Of a stretch of 64,000 bases of DNA, positions 17,949 through 27,894 are shown piece after piece. The position numbers were made by a program, and so were the translations under genes. The stretch's first letter is position 1, and each line of letters starts with the position of its first letter. Source of the DNA: Bifidobacterium cuniculi (lineage in GTDB: Bacteria; Actinomycetota; Actinomycetes; Actinomycetales; Bifidobacteriaceae); contig NZ_JGYV01000002.1 of the NCBI RefSeq assembly GCF_000741575.1, forward strand, positions 44,873-108,872. Direction: 5' to 3'. The notes beneath the pieces are model-generated. The model was not told where the DNA came from. It saw nothing but the letters and a program-made list of their open reading frames with translations, and made no database searches.

Positions 17949-18060
17949 GGGCTGTGCAGCCCCGGTAGAGAAATTGTTCATTTTTTCGAACAAAGTCTAG
18001 GAAGCGGACCGCGTGAGCGGCCCGCCCCCTAGATTTTCTTCGAAAAAATGAACAATTTCT
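17949..18060. repeat. Small hairpin plus palindromic repeat, family A, long form
   Basis: GGGGCTGTGCAGCCCC (17949-17964) directly follows the phasin-like gene and could end its transcript. It is followed by a long inverted repeat: AGAAATTGTTCATTTTTTCG (from 17969) pairs with the segment ending AACAATTTCT at 18060, around a G+C-rich centre containing GCGGACCGC and CGGCCCGCC. Each arm is itself a TTGTTCA/GAACAA mini-hairpin. It ends 17 bases before the ABC1 start. Confidence 0.85.
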
Positions 18061-18076
18061 TTGGTGAGAGGGTTCC

Positions 18077-20131
<2,055 letters not shown>

Positions 20132-20210
20132 CCGTTCGCCCATAGCACCGCCCCGCGCGGCGCGGATGCACTAGGCTCGAAAGCAGACATACGCCATCGA
20201 AGGAGACAAC

Positions 20211-21242
20211 ATGGCAACGAAACTCTTCAGGAACCTGGTCATCGGGGGCGTGCTCGCGGCAGGCCTCGGGGCGATGGCGGTCAAGCCGCGGTCGTTCTCC
20301 GACAAGCGCCGCAACTACGTGCCCACGCTTTCCGAAACCATGTACGCCCACCGCGGCCTGCACGACGCTGGCTCCGGTCTGGACGACGCCGACGCCCCCG
20401 CCAGCAACGAGTACGTGCAGTACGCACGCAGCATGGCAGTGCAGGCGGGCTACGGCTCGATGGAAGACGTCGACCCCATCGCACCGGAGAACTCGCTGCC
20501 CGCCTTCGCCGCAGCCGCCGAGGCCGGCTTCGGCATCGAGCTCGACGTGCAGTCCACCGCCGACGGGCAGATCGTCGTCATCCACGACGCCGACCTCATG
20601 CGCGTCGCCGGCGACTCACGCAAGATCGCCGACCTCACGTACGACGAGCTCGTGCGCATCCCTCTGTTCCCCGGCGCCGAGCCGGGTGCCGCCGTCTCGC
20701 CGCTCGCCACGGGTGAAATGCCGGCCGGGCAGTACCAGCACGTGCCGCTGCTGAGCGACGTGCTGCGGCTCGTCGACGGCCGCGTGCCGATCATCGTCGA
20801 GTTCAAGTTTGACGACATGCGCTCCTGGGGCGAGGCCGATGAGAACTTCATGAACGCCGCCGCCGACCTGCTCGATGCCTACCAGGGCGAGTATGCGGTG
20901 GAGTCCTTCAACCCGGCGGCCATGAACTGGTACAAGCAGAACCACCCGGACGTCTGCCGCGGCCAGCTCGCCCAGGACCTGCGCTTCGGCGAGGGCGACC
21001 CGGTGGTGTGGGGTGCCGGCAAGCTCGTCTTCAACTGGATGAGCCGGCCGGACTTCGTGGCCTATGACGTGCAGAACGCCTCTTCCAAGGCACTCAAGCT
21101 GGTGCGCTCCATGGGCGCGCTCGCCGTGGGCTGGACCGTGCGCTCGGCCGAGCAGTACGACGAGGCGATGCCGTACTTCGACCGCTTCATCTTCGAGTCC
21201 TTCGTGCCCGAGGGCACGCCGGGCCACGACCTGGCACTGTGA
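20211..21242 (+). CDS. Glycerophosphodiester phosphodiesterase, membrane-anchored or secreted
   Basis: A 343-residue GDPD-family enzyme that hydrolyses glycerophosphodiesters to glycerol-3-phosphate and an alcohol. Residues 7-25 are hydrophobic (N-L-V-I-G-G-V-L-A-A-G-L-G-A), a signal or anchor. The catalytic pattern is Y-A-H-R-G, then P-E-N-S-L-P-A-F, G-I-E-L-D-V-Q and V-I-H-D-A-D-L-M-R-V, matching the H-R-G / E-x-D / H-D residues of the family. An insert of about 60 residues separates H-R-G from P-E-N-S, longer than usual. AAGGAG precedes the ATG. The gene follows the ABC1 gene by 79 bases and is ended by a strong hairpin at 21249. Confidence 0.9.
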   Translation: MATKLFRNLVIGGVLAAGLGAMAVKPRSFSDKRRNYVPTLSETMYAHRGLHDAGSGLDDADAPASNEYVQYARSMAVQAGYGSMEDVDPIAPENSLPAFAAAAEAGFGIELDVQSTADGQIVVIHDADLMRVAGDSRKIADLTYDELVRIPLFPGAEPGAAVSPLATGEMPAGQYQHVPLLSDVLRLVDGRVPIIVEFKFDDMRSWGEADENFMNAAADLLDAYQGEYAVESFNPAAMNWYKQNHPDVCRGQLAQDLRFGEGDPVVWGAGKLVFNWMSRPDFVAYDVQNASSKALKLVRSMGALAVGWTVRSAEQYDEAMPYFDRFIFESFVPEGTPGHDLAL

Positions 21243-21248
21243 CGGATC

Positions 21249-21280
21249 CTGCCGCGTGGGACTGAAGTCCCACGCGGCAG
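21249..21280 (+). terminator. Hairpin after the phosphodiesterase gene
   Basis: CTGCCGCGTGGGAC and its complement GTCCCACGCGGCAG form a 14-base stem with a 4-base loop seven bases after the stop codon. There is no T-run, so it may be a weak intrinsic terminator or 3'-end protector. Confidence 0.65.
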
Positions 21281-21352
21281 CTGCATGCATGGATGTGGCC
21301 TTTGTTGGCTGTTGTATGCAGTAGTCTGTGCTGAATATAGGCGCTGACGCAC

Positions 21353-21595
21353 CTATCTGCCTTAAGTGTGTGTTTTCGGTCTCCATCAGAGGTCTATCCG
21401 GCTTAAGTGCGTAGCTGCCACAATTAACCAATTGTAAATTTGATTGATTATAATTATTTGCAGTTTTGTTTCTCTTACTTGCTCATTATCCGTAACTTTA
21501 TTTATATGAACGGAACGATAGTACGAAGGGCGGCCACGCACTTAAGCCGGATAGAGCTCTGACGGAGGCTGGAAACACACACTTAAGGCAGATAG
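21353..21595. repeat. Large inverted repeat (67-base arms) around an AT-rich core, family E
   Basis: Arms 21353-21419 and 21529-21595 are about 87% complementary. Each arm contains two copies of a unit like CTATCYGSCTTAAGTGYGT, about 41 bases apart, so four units exist in all. The 109-base centre (21420-21528) is strikingly A+T-rich for this genome and includes CAATTAACCAATTG. The whole lies between the convergent phosphodiesterase and upp genes. It has the outline of a miniature inverted-repeat element, but no target-site duplication was identified. Confidence 0.8.
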
Positions 21596-21663
21596 TGCGG
21601 GGGAGAGGTACTCGTGGCGCGTCTTCCATGACTGAATGCCTGGGTGGGGTCGGCATGAAAAAC

Positions 21664-21696
21664 GGGTGCTGGTCGGGGAATTCCCGCCCGGCACCC
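21664..21696 (-). terminator. Intrinsic terminator of upp
   Basis: Read on the minus strand, GGGTGCCGGGCGGG pairs with CCCGACCAGCACCC (small bulges) and is followed by GTTTTT. It lies 17 bases past the upp stop codon, where a rho-independent terminator is expected. Confidence 0.75.
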
Positions 21697-21712
21697 GCGG
21701 CAATGGAATCGG

Positions 21713-22354
21713 TCAGTCGATCACGCCGTAGAGGCGGTCGCCGGCATCGCCCAGACCGGGGACGATGTAGCTCTTGTCGTTGAGGCCTTCGTCCACACCG
21801 CAGACGACCACGCGGAAGTCGATGCTCGGATCGATGTTCTCCTCGACGAACTTGATGCCTTCCGGGGCGGCGATGATGCAGATCGCGGTGACGTCCTTCG
21901 CGCCCTTCTCGGCCAGGTAGTGGGTGGCGGCCACGAGCGTGCCGCCGGTGGCGAGCATCGGGTCGATCAGGAAGCACTGGCGTCCGGAGAGGTCGTCGGG
22001 CAGGCGGTTCGCGTAGGTGATCTGCTGGGTGGGGTGTTCCTCGTCGCGCTTCATGCCCAGGAAGCCGACCTCGGCGCTCGGCATCATGCGGGTCATGCCG
22101 TCCAGCATGCCCAGGCCGGCGCGCAGCACCGGCACGATGATCGGGCGCGGCTTGGCGATGGCCTTGCCGACCATGGGGGCGACCGGGGTCTCGATCGGCT
22201 TGTCTACCACGGCCAGGTTGCGCGTGGCTTCGTAGGCCTCGAGGGAGACGAGCTCCGAGATGAGCTCACGGAAGGTGGAGGAGGGGGTGTTCTTGTCGCG
22301 GAGCACGGTCAGTTTGTGCTCGACGAGCGGGTGATCCAAAACATGCAGTTCCAT
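21713..22354 (-). CDS. upp: Uracil phosphoribosyltransferase
   Basis: A 213-residue type-I phosphoribosyltransferase that converts uracil and PRPP to UMP in the pyrimidine salvage pathway. The PRPP-binding loop is D-P-M-L-A-T-G-G-T near residue 127, with the family ending [12 protein letters not shown]. The ATG at 22354 has a GGGGGG run just upstream on the coding strand, preferred over an in-frame ATG at 22366. The gene is monocistronic, with its own terminator. It diverges from the iteron-preceded ATPase gene, so its promoter lies in the same gap as the iterons. Confidence 0.97.
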   Translation of the reverse strand: MELHVLDHPLVEHKLTVLRDKNTPSSTFRELISELVSLEAYEATRNLAVVDKPIETPVAPMVGKAIAKPRPIIVPVLRAGLGMLDGMTRMMPSAEVGFLGMKRDEEHPTQQITYANRLPDDLSGRQCFLIDPMLATGGTLVAATHYLAEKGAKDVTAICIIAAPEGIKFVEENIDPSIDFRVVVCGVDEGLNDKSYIVPGLGDAGDRLYGVID

Positions 22355-22428
22355 ACCCCCCAGCATAGCCGCAGGTGGGCCGTGCTACGCCGTCGGCGTT
22401 TGGCGGGGGAGCGGCGGCTGCGCTGACC

Positions 22429-22494
22429 TTGTTAGACAAATTTTAGATTTGTTAGATTGCATTAGATTTGTTAGACAACGTTAGACTTGTTAGA
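22429..22494 (+). promoter_or_regulatory. Four direct repeats (iterons) upstream of the AAA ATPase gene
   Basis: TTGTTAGA occurs four times, at 22429, 22449, 22468 and 22487, a period of 20, 19 and 19 bases, within the extended unit TTAGATTTGTTAGA. The tract is far more A+T-rich than its surroundings and ends 69 bases before the ATPase start. The near two-turn spacing would place bound proteins on one face of the DNA. It may be a cooperative operator or a replication-type iteron; the binding protein could be the ATPase gene product or an outside regulator. Confidence 0.75.
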
Positions 22495-22562
22495 ATCGAG
22501 AGGTAAGGTCAGGTATCACGAATCCATAGAGCATATGAGCATAGAACATGGGAGGTTGCGCA

Positions 22563-23738
22563 ATGTACAGTCCGTTCAAGCCGACGGCCGGCAAGCGGCC
22601 TCCTGTCCTGGTGGGAAGGGACGACGACCTTGACGCGTTCCGCATGGCCATCGAGGAGGGGCCGGGGGCTCCGGAACGCCTGCTGTTCGTCACGGGGGCC
22701 CGCGGCATCGGCAAGACGGTCATGCTCAATGCCCTGAGCGACATGGTGAAGGAGCGGGACTGGTTCGTGGTCAACGAAACCGCCAGCGTGGGCTTCACCG
22801 AGCGCATCATCGGCAGCTTGGCAGATCGTGACAGCCGCACCGCGTCCTATACCCTGCCGTCCCTGTCCCTTGAGTCGCCGTTGGGTTCGTTGGGCGCCAC
22901 CCTGAACCTCGGCAAGATGCAGGTCAGCCACGATCTGGCCGCCTTGGACCTGCGCCATGCCGTCGGCGAGCGGTTGGACCGCATGGACGAGGATCGCCAG
23001 GGGGTGCTCATCACGCTGGACGAGCTCGGTGCCGAATCGCCGATGGACGAGGTGCGCGCCTTCGCTACCGCAGTGCAGCATCTCATCCGCGAGGACCGCA
23101 ACGTCGCGGTCGTCTTCGCCGGCATTCCCGGCATGGTCAACGACGTTGTCAACGACAGGATACTGACCTTCCTGCGCCGGGCCGAACGCTTCCACCTGCA
23201 GAACGTCGACCTTCCGGACGTCTGGGAGGCCTTCGAGCATACGATTTCCGACAACGGGAAGAGTGCCGACTACGAGGTGCTCAACCTGCTCACCGAGGCC
23301 ACGCACGGATACCCCTTCATGATCCAGCTCGTGGGGCACCAGGCGTGGCGTGCGTCCGACCGCAATGGCCATCCCGACGCCATCACCCTGCAGGACGCCC
23401 AGGAAGGCATCGAGAAGGCCCGCGACCGCATCGGCGAACTCGTCAACGGTCCCGCAGTGGATGGGTTGCCGCCCATGGCCCGGGAATACCTGCTGGCCAT
23501 GGCCATCGATGACGGTCCTTCGAACACCGGTGAAATCGCCCGCCGCATGCACCGCGACGCCAAGTATGCCAGCGTATACCGCAGCCGGCTCATCAACGAG
23601 GACTTCATCAAGCCGACCGACCGCGGCTTCGTGGACTTCCGCATGCCGTTCATGCGCGAATACCTGCGTGGGCATGCCGCCTTCTACCAGCTGGAGGAAA
23701 GTCTGGCCGACGAACTTCGCGGTAGCACCGGCGACTGA
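22563..23738 (+). CDS. AAA+ ATP-binding protein of unknown role
   Basis: A 391-residue STAND/archaeal-ATPase-like protein. It begins with F-V-G-R-type start P-V-L-V-G-R-D-D-D-L, then Walker A G-A-R-G-I-G-K-T and Walker B G-V-L-I-T-L-D-E-L. A sensor-like region (V-V-F-A-G-I-P-G-M) follows. The last ~110 residues contain a winged-helix-like part (M-A-R-E-Y-L-L-A-M-A-I-D-D-G), which may bind DNA. Such proteins are found with chromosomal or mobile-element defence and control functions, but none is proved here. GGGAGG precedes the ATG at 22563; an ATG at 22548 is less likely. The iteron tract directly upstream suggests self-control. Confidence 0.82.
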   Translation: MYSPFKPTAGKRPPVLVGRDDDLDAFRMAIEEGPGAPERLLFVTGARGIGKTVMLNALSDMVKERDWFVVNETASVGFTERIIGSLADRDSRTASYTLPSLSLESPLGSLGATLNLGKMQVSHDLAALDLRHAVGERLDRMDEDRQGVLITLDELGAESPMDEVRAFATAVQHLIREDRNVAVVFAGIPGMVNDVVNDRILTFLRRAERFHLQNVDLPDVWEAFEHTISDNGKSADYEVLNLLTEATHGYPFMIQLVGHQAWRASDRNGHPDAITLQDAQEGIEKARDRIGELVNGPAVDGLPPMAREYLLAMAIDDGPSNTGEIARRMHRDAKYASVYRSRLINEDFIKPTDRGFVDFRMPFMREYLRGHAAFYQLEESLADELRGSTGD

Positions 23739-23834
23739 CCCATCCCGCATGCTGGAACCGGTTATGTCAACTCGCCCTGCCGCTTGTTACGCTCATCTCC
23801 GGGTACCGGCAGCACAACTGGAGCAAGGGGAATC

Positions 23835-24743
23835 GTGGCACGCATACTCATCACCGGCGGGACCGTATTCGTCAGCAAGGCACTGGCCGAGCATTTCGTG
23901 CGCGGCGGCGACGACGTCACCGTCGTCAACCGCGGCAGCAGGCCGCAGGTCGACGGCGTCCGCCTCGTCCAGTGCGACCGCGGCGAGCTCGGCGACCGCC
24001 TCGCCGGACAATCCTTCGACCTGGTCGTCGACGTCAATGCCTACGACCGGCAGGACGTCGTCCAGCTGACCGACGCCTTGGCGCACACGCACGTCGGCAC
24101 CATCGTCCTGATCAGCTCGAGCGCCGTCTACCCGGAGACCAACCTGCAGCCCTTCGCCGAGGGCGTGCGGCTGGGGGAGAACACGGTGTGGGGCGCCTAC
24201 GGGCTGGGCAAGATCGAGGCGGAGCGCGCGCTGCTGGAGCGCGCGCCGCACGCCTACATCGTCCGACCGCCGTACCTGTACGGGCCGGGCAACAACGTGT
24301 ACCGCGAGGCCTTCGTCTTCGACTGCGCACGCCGCGACCGCGTCTTCAGGCTGCCCGGCGACGGCAGCATGCGCCTGCAGTTCTTCCACATCCGCGACCT
24401 GTGCCAGTTCGTCGAGCGGATCGCGCAACAGCAGCCGGAGCAGCACATCTTCAACGTCGGCAACCCGCAGACGGTGAGCGTGCGCGACTGGGTCGAGATG
24501 TGCTATCGCGCCGCCGGTCGTGACGCCGCGCCCTGCACGAGCGTCACCGGCGTGCCGCAGAGGCTGTTCTTCCCCTTCCACGACTACGGCTATGAGCTCG
24601 ACGTGCGCGGCCAGCAGCAGGTGCTGCCGACGACGATTCCGCTGGAGGCGGGCCTGCACGAGGCCTACGACTGGTATTGCGCGCACGGGGACGAGGTGAC
24701 CGCCAAGCCGTACATGGAGTACATTGACCGGGAGCTGGCGTAG
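23835..24743 (+). CDS. NAD(P)-dependent epimerase/dehydratase-like protein
   Basis: A 302-residue extended short-chain dehydrogenase. The N-terminal Rossmann motif is I-L-I-T-G-G-T-V-F-V-S, which departs from the usual T-G-G-x-x-F-I-G at its last residues (the position of the third Gly is Ser). The active-site-like segment is S-S-S-A-V-Y and further on Y-G-L-G-K (Y-x-x-x-K). The start is a GTG at 23835 with AAGGGG nine bases before it. Sequence features (F-F-H-I-R-D-L, F-N-V-G-N) resemble the CSP41/RNA-binding-like and nucleoside-sugar-epimerase groups; the substrate is unknown. It stands between the ATPase gene and the ABC operon, with a hairpin after it. Confidence 0.82.
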   Translation: MARILITGGTVFVSKALAEHFVRGGDDVTVVNRGSRPQVDGVRLVQCDRGELGDRLAGQSFDLVVDVNAYDRQDVVQLTDALAHTHVGTIVLISSSAVYPETNLQPFAEGVRLGENTVWGAYGLGKIEAERALLERAPHAYIVRPPYLYGPGNNVYREAFVFDCARRDRVFRLPGDGSMRLQFFHIRDLCQFVERIAQQQPEQHIFNVGNPQTVSVRDWVEMCYRAAGRDAAPCTSVTGVPQRLFFPFHDYGYELDVRGQQQVLPTTIPLEAGLHEAYDWYCAHGDEVTAKPYMEYIDRELA

Positions 24744-24751
24744 GGACTTCC

Positions 24752-24779
24752 TGCCATCTACCGATTTTGTGTAGATGGG
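24752..24779 (+). terminator. Hairpin after the epimerase gene
   Basis: CCATCTAC pairs with GTAGATGG around CGATTTTGT, nine bases after the stop. It lacks a T-run, so terminator activity is possible rather than certain. Confidence 0.4.
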
Positions 24780-24822
24780 TTGCAGCTGCGGCCATACGTG
24801 AACTAGCCTGAAGTAATACACG

Positions 24823-24846
24823 GTGCAGGCGGTTGGCGGTTGCACC
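24823..24846 (+). promoter_or_regulatory. Hairpin just ahead of the leader-peptide ribosome site
   Basis: GGTGCA and TGCACC (24823-24828 and 24841-24846) form a short stem around GGCGGTTGGCGG, ending a few bases before the AAGGAAGGA site that serves the 20-codon leader. It could modulate access to that site. Confidence 0.4.
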
Positions 24847-24862
24847 ATGAAGGAAGGACGCG

Positions 24863-24925
24863 ATGATGCGTGGCGCAAAGGTTGGAATGGCATGGCATCT
24901 GTTTCTCACGGAACGGCTGCAATGA
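24863..24925 (+). CDS. 20-residue leader peptide coupled to the ABC transporter operon
   Basis: A small open reading frame with its own AAGGAAGGA site at 24850-24858 starts with a double ATG at 24863 and ends with TGA at 24923-24925. Its last codons overlap the next start (AATGA), so the ABC gene is reinitiated from it. The peptide starts M-M-R-G-A-K-V-G-M and ends L-T-E-R-L-Q, with a short hydrophobic stretch A-W-H-L-F-L. It has no Ser/Thr/Cys-rich part of a lantibiotic precursor, so a regulatory or coupling role fits better than a modified peptide. Not experimentally known; inferred from spacing and overlap. Confidence 0.5.
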   Translation: MMRGAKVGMAWHLFLTERLQ

Positions 24926-25632
24926 GCTCGTTGCTGATTCGCGGCATTGACGTGGCATATGGCCATGCGTTTCGCCTCGGTCCGTTTGACCTGGACTTGC
25001 CGATGGGCATCACGTGCCTTTTGGGACACAACGGTGCAGGCAAGACCACATTGATGCGGACCTTGGCGGGCATGCCGGATGCGGATGCTGCCAAGCCGGT
25101 CGTGAGCCGCGACGGCGCACCGCTCGCCCGTTCCGCGCTGCGCATCGGGTACATGCCACAGGAGACCGTGCTGCCCAAAAGCGCACGCTGCAAGGATTTC
25201 CTGGAGTACGTGGCGTGGTTGCAGAAGGTTCCCGTCTCGACGCGTGACCAAGTGGTTGCGCAGTCCCTGGAAGCCGTGGACCTGTCCAATCGGGTGCGCT
25301 CGCGCATCGGTTCGCTGTCCGGCGGCATGCGGCGTCGCCTGCTGCTGGCTTCGGCATGTCTGGGGAATCCGGACCTGCTGTTGCTGGACGAACCGACGGT
25401 GGGACTGGATCCGCAGCAGAGGACGGCCATGCTGGAATACGTGCGCGACATCGGTACCGGGACCCATTGCCTCATGTCCACCCATCTGTTGGAGGACGTG
25501 GTGTGCGTTGCGGATACCGTGGTGCTGCTGGAATCGGGTCAACTGGTCCGGCAGACGCGTATGGACGACCTCCTTGAGGGCGCCGAGGCAACTTCCGCGG
25601 ATCGTCTCCGCCAATGGATGGAAGAGGGTTGA
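24922..25632 (+). CDS. ABC transporter ATP-binding protein
   Basis: A 236-residue ABC ATPase. Walker A G-H-N-G-A-G-K-T-T is near residue 35, signature L-S-G-G-M-R-R-R, Walker B L-L-L-L-D-E-P-T and the H-loop M-S-T-H-L-L-E-D. This is the type that powers ABC-2-like export or lipid/peptide transport. ATG 24922 overlaps the leader stop (ATGA). In-frame ATGs at 24847 and 24892 exist but have no ribosome site as good as the leader's and would add non-conserved residues. The following permease genes are coupled the same way. The base composition of this operon is lower in G+C than flanking genes, hinting at acquisition. Confidence 0.88.
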   Translation: MSSLLIRGIDVAYGHAFRLGPFDLDLPMGITCLLGHNGAGKTTLMRTLAGMPDADAAKPVVSRDGAPLARSALRIGYMPQETVLPKSARCKDFLEYVAWLQKVPVSTRDQVVAQSLEAVDLSNRVRSRIGSLSGGMRRRLLLASACLGNPDLLLLDEPTVGLDPQQRTAMLEYVRDIGTGTHCLMSTHLLEDVVCVADTVVLLESGQLVRQTRMDDLLEGAEATSADRLRQWMEEG

Positions 25633-25637
25633 TTGGC

Positions 25638-26933
25638 GTGGGAAAAGTGCGGCAATGGTGGAGGGGGGCCGTTTCGCTGGGCGCCTACGGCTGGCGGGCA
25701 TGGCTTGGTCCGTGGCTGTTCGTGGCCACGGGCGTGGTGGATGTGCTGTTGCTGTCCTTGCGGTTTGCGCTTCTGCATGGCGACGCCCAGTTGGTGACGC
25801 GGTTCCTTGCCTGCGACATGTGGGTGCTGATGGTGCTCGGCTGTGCCGTGGGCGCCTGGGATGCGGCGCGCATCATGCGCATGCCTGCCCTGGTCGTCAC
25901 GGTACGCCGACGCTATCGGGCGTTCCTCTTGGCATGGGTGCTGACATTGGTGCCGGTGGCGGTGGAGCGTTTCGTGGTGTGGGGCGTGGCCTTGGCCTGT
26001 TCCCACTCGTTGTGGTACCGGCATGCCTGGTGGACGCTGTGGATGGCGATGGTCGTGCAGGTACTGGGCATTGGCTGGGGACTCGCTGCCGGCTCATGCC
26101 TGGGCAGGCTCTGTTCCGTGCGATTTGCCCCGGTGGTGGCGGTCGTGGTGATGATGGTCGGCGCGTCGCTGCTGACCGACGCCGGACTGGGCTCTCCGCT
26201 GTTCTCGCCATTGGGAGATACGGGAGCCTCGGTCAGCCAGGTCGGACTGTCACTCAACCCTGTTCCCCTATGCTGGCAGGTGGTGTTGTTGCTGGGCGCC
26301 TCCTGTGTGTTCCTGCTGGCGCATGTCGAACGGTTGCGATCCTGGACGGTATGGACGGTGCCGTCTTTGCTGCTGGTGCTGGGATGCTGCGTGCTGTTGA
26401 TGGCAAGCCGCTTCCTGCTGCATGTTCCGCCCCTGCTCCCGCATACGGAAGCGCCGGAGGAGTGTGTCAAGGCATCGACGACCATCTGCGTCTACCGGGA
26501 ACACGAAGATGTGGCGCACGAGACGATAGCCGACATCGATGTGCAGCTCGACCGGCTGCGAGAACAGGGATACGGCTTTGCCGTGCCTGACCGGATCGAG
26601 GAGGCCTCTGCACGCTACGACCCGTCCCAGGGACTGCCTGGACGTGTGAGTCTGGGGCGTCTGGACGGCGACCCGACGACCTTGGCCACGGTGAAGGACG
26701 ACCTGTTCCTCACCCTGGCAACGCCGGCATGGTGCGCGTCGTGGACGTCGGAGGAAGGCCCCTCCGACCTCGAAATCGATGACGTGCGCCGTGTGGCGAT
26801 GCAACTGCGGTTCGTGGCCAGCGGCATGACGTCTGAACGGTTCAGACAAGAGGTGGACGATACCTTCGAACCGATGTCGCGCGCGGATACGGAAACCCTC
26901 ATGAAGACGTTGCGAGGATGTGCGGTCCGATGA
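25638..26933 (+). CDS. ABC transporter permease with large extracytoplasmic C-terminal region
   Basis: A 431-residue membrane protein. About seven hydrophobic segments fill residues 1-265. The remaining ~165 residues are polar and probably outside the cell. They begin with two Cys (E-E-C-V-K-A-S-T-T-I-C-V-Y-R-E-H), followed by a D-R-L-R-E-Q-G-Y-G-F pattern that resembles the external domain of permease-like proteins next to bacteriocin/antibiotic ABC pumps in Actinobacteria. The GTG at 25638 is preceded by GAAGAGGG. An ATG at 25614 overlapping the ATPase gene would add eight residues. With the ATPase and the third gene this forms a three-component exporter; the substrate is unknown. Confidence 0.75.
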   Translation: MGKVRQWWRGAVSLGAYGWRAWLGPWLFVATGVVDVLLLSLRFALLHGDAQLVTRFLACDMWVLMVLGCAVGAWDAARIMRMPALVVTVRRRYRAFLLAWVLTLVPVAVERFVVWGVALACSHSLWYRHAWWTLWMAMVVQVLGIGWGLAAGSCLGRLCSVRFAPVVAVVVMMVGASLLTDAGLGSPLFSPLGDTGASVSQVGLSLNPVPLCWQVVLLLGASCVFLLAHVERLRSWTVWTVPSLLLVLGCCVLLMASRFLLHVPPLLPHTEAPEECVKASTTICVYREHEDVAHETIADIDVQLDRLREQGYGFAVPDRIEEASARYDPSQGLPGRVSLGRLDGDPTTLATVKDDLFLTLATPAWCASWTSEEGPSDLEIDDVRRVAMQLRFVASGMTSERFRQEVDDTFEPMSRADTETLMKTLRGCAVR

Positions 26934-27547
26934 GCGCGCACTTGAGGGGATGGTTGCCGTGGACTGCCTGGTTCCGGGTATACGGCGGCCCTGCATTGCT
27001 GGCGCGATACGGTCTGCTGCTGATTGTCTCCCTGCTCGTCGGCGACCGGCGTATCCATGCCATCGGCGGGCTGCCTCTGGCGTTCCCCTTCCGCGTCAAC
27101 GGCATGGTGATGGTGGCGGCGGCCATCGTCGCGGTCGCGGCGTGCACGCCTGAGCTGCCGCCGTTGCCACGTCCGCTGCGCGTGCGTGTGGCGACGGCAG
27201 CATGGGCATTGCTGGTCCAACTGCCGGTCGGGGCCATGCTCTGCCTCGCTTGGTATTTTCGGGAGCCCCAGGACGTCATCATGGCCGTGCGGGTATTCCT
27301 GGTCAGCGTGGTGCCCGGCTTGTTGACCACCATTCTGGGATACCCACAGATAGCGTGGCTACCGCCGGTGCTGCTCTCCCTGACCAGTTGGCTGTTTCCC
27401 TGGCGGATGTTCATTGGCGGTCGCGTCGTCGACTTCAACATGTTTGCAGTGTCGTCCTCCAGCTGGATGCCGGTGGCGGTGCTGGGAATCCTGGACCTTG
27501 TCTGCTGCGTTGCGTTGGGATGGCGACGGTCATCGGATACAGGTTGA
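26930..27547 (+). CDS. Integral membrane protein, third component of the ABC operon
   Basis: A 205-residue protein with about six hydrophobic helices and almost no soluble part. Its ATG at 26930 overlaps the permease TGA (ATGA), so translation is coupled. No family was recognised. It likely serves as a second transmembrane half or an immunity-like subunit. After the gene comes a 348-base gap with a family A hairpin at 27715 and no gene, before the GH42 gene. The context (leader peptide, ATPase, two membrane proteins, no precursor gene) does not identify the cargo. Confidence 0.72.
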   Translation: MSAHLRGWLPWTAWFRVYGGPALLARYGLLLIVSLLVGDRRIHAIGGLPLAFPFRVNGMVMVAAAIVAVAACTPELPPLPRPLRVRVATAAWALLVQLPVGAMLCLAWYFREPQDVIMAVRVFLVSVVPGLLTTILGYPQIAWLPPVLLSLTSWLFPWRMFIGGRVVDFNMFAVSSSSWMPVAVLGILDLVCCVALGWRRSSDTG

Positions 27548-27714
27548 TTCACGATCAACCCGTGGAGAAGGAGGAAAGAAGAAAAACGTCGGACCGCGAA
27601 AGCGCCATGTCGGCGCAAGGGCCGCTCGCAGCGGCAAAAAATGGAGCCCGGGGCTATGCACGGCCCGACGCGAGTACCCATTATACATAGGATCCAGCGT
27701 TTGGGAACCTTCAT

Positions 27715-27745
27715 GAGAAATTGTTCATTTTTTGAACAAAATCTC
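27715..27745. repeat. Palindromic repeat, family A, minimal form
   Basis: GAGAAATTGTTCA and TGAACAAAATCTC frame TTTT, giving a nearly perfect hairpin. It sits in the gap between the ABC operon and the GH42 gene and is likely a terminator for the former. Confidence 0.75.
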
Positions 27746-27761
27746 ACGGATCCTCTACGCG

Positions 27762-27794
27762 CAATCTGGGATAGCCAAAAGTCAATTTGGGATA
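27762..27794 (+). promoter_or_regulatory. Direct repeat upstream of the GH42 gene
   Basis: CAATCTGGGATA (27762) and CAATTTGGGATA (27783) are 21 bases apart, two helical turns, and lie about 100 bases before the GH42 start. They are a good candidate for binding of a sugar-responsive regulator; no LacI-type consensus is seen here. Confidence 0.5.
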
Positions 27795-27894
27795 CTCTTT
27801 GGCGCGTTTTGTGAGCTTATGTGACCTTAAGCTGGGTGCATCACCGCGGTTCCGTGAGGGACCAAGGACAAAGAAGTCAGAAAAGGTCACTGAA

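Noticed and set aside
24863..24925. Lanthipeptide precursor in front of the ABC operon
   Set aside because: The 20-residue peptide lacks a Ser/Thr/Cys core and no modification enzyme is present.
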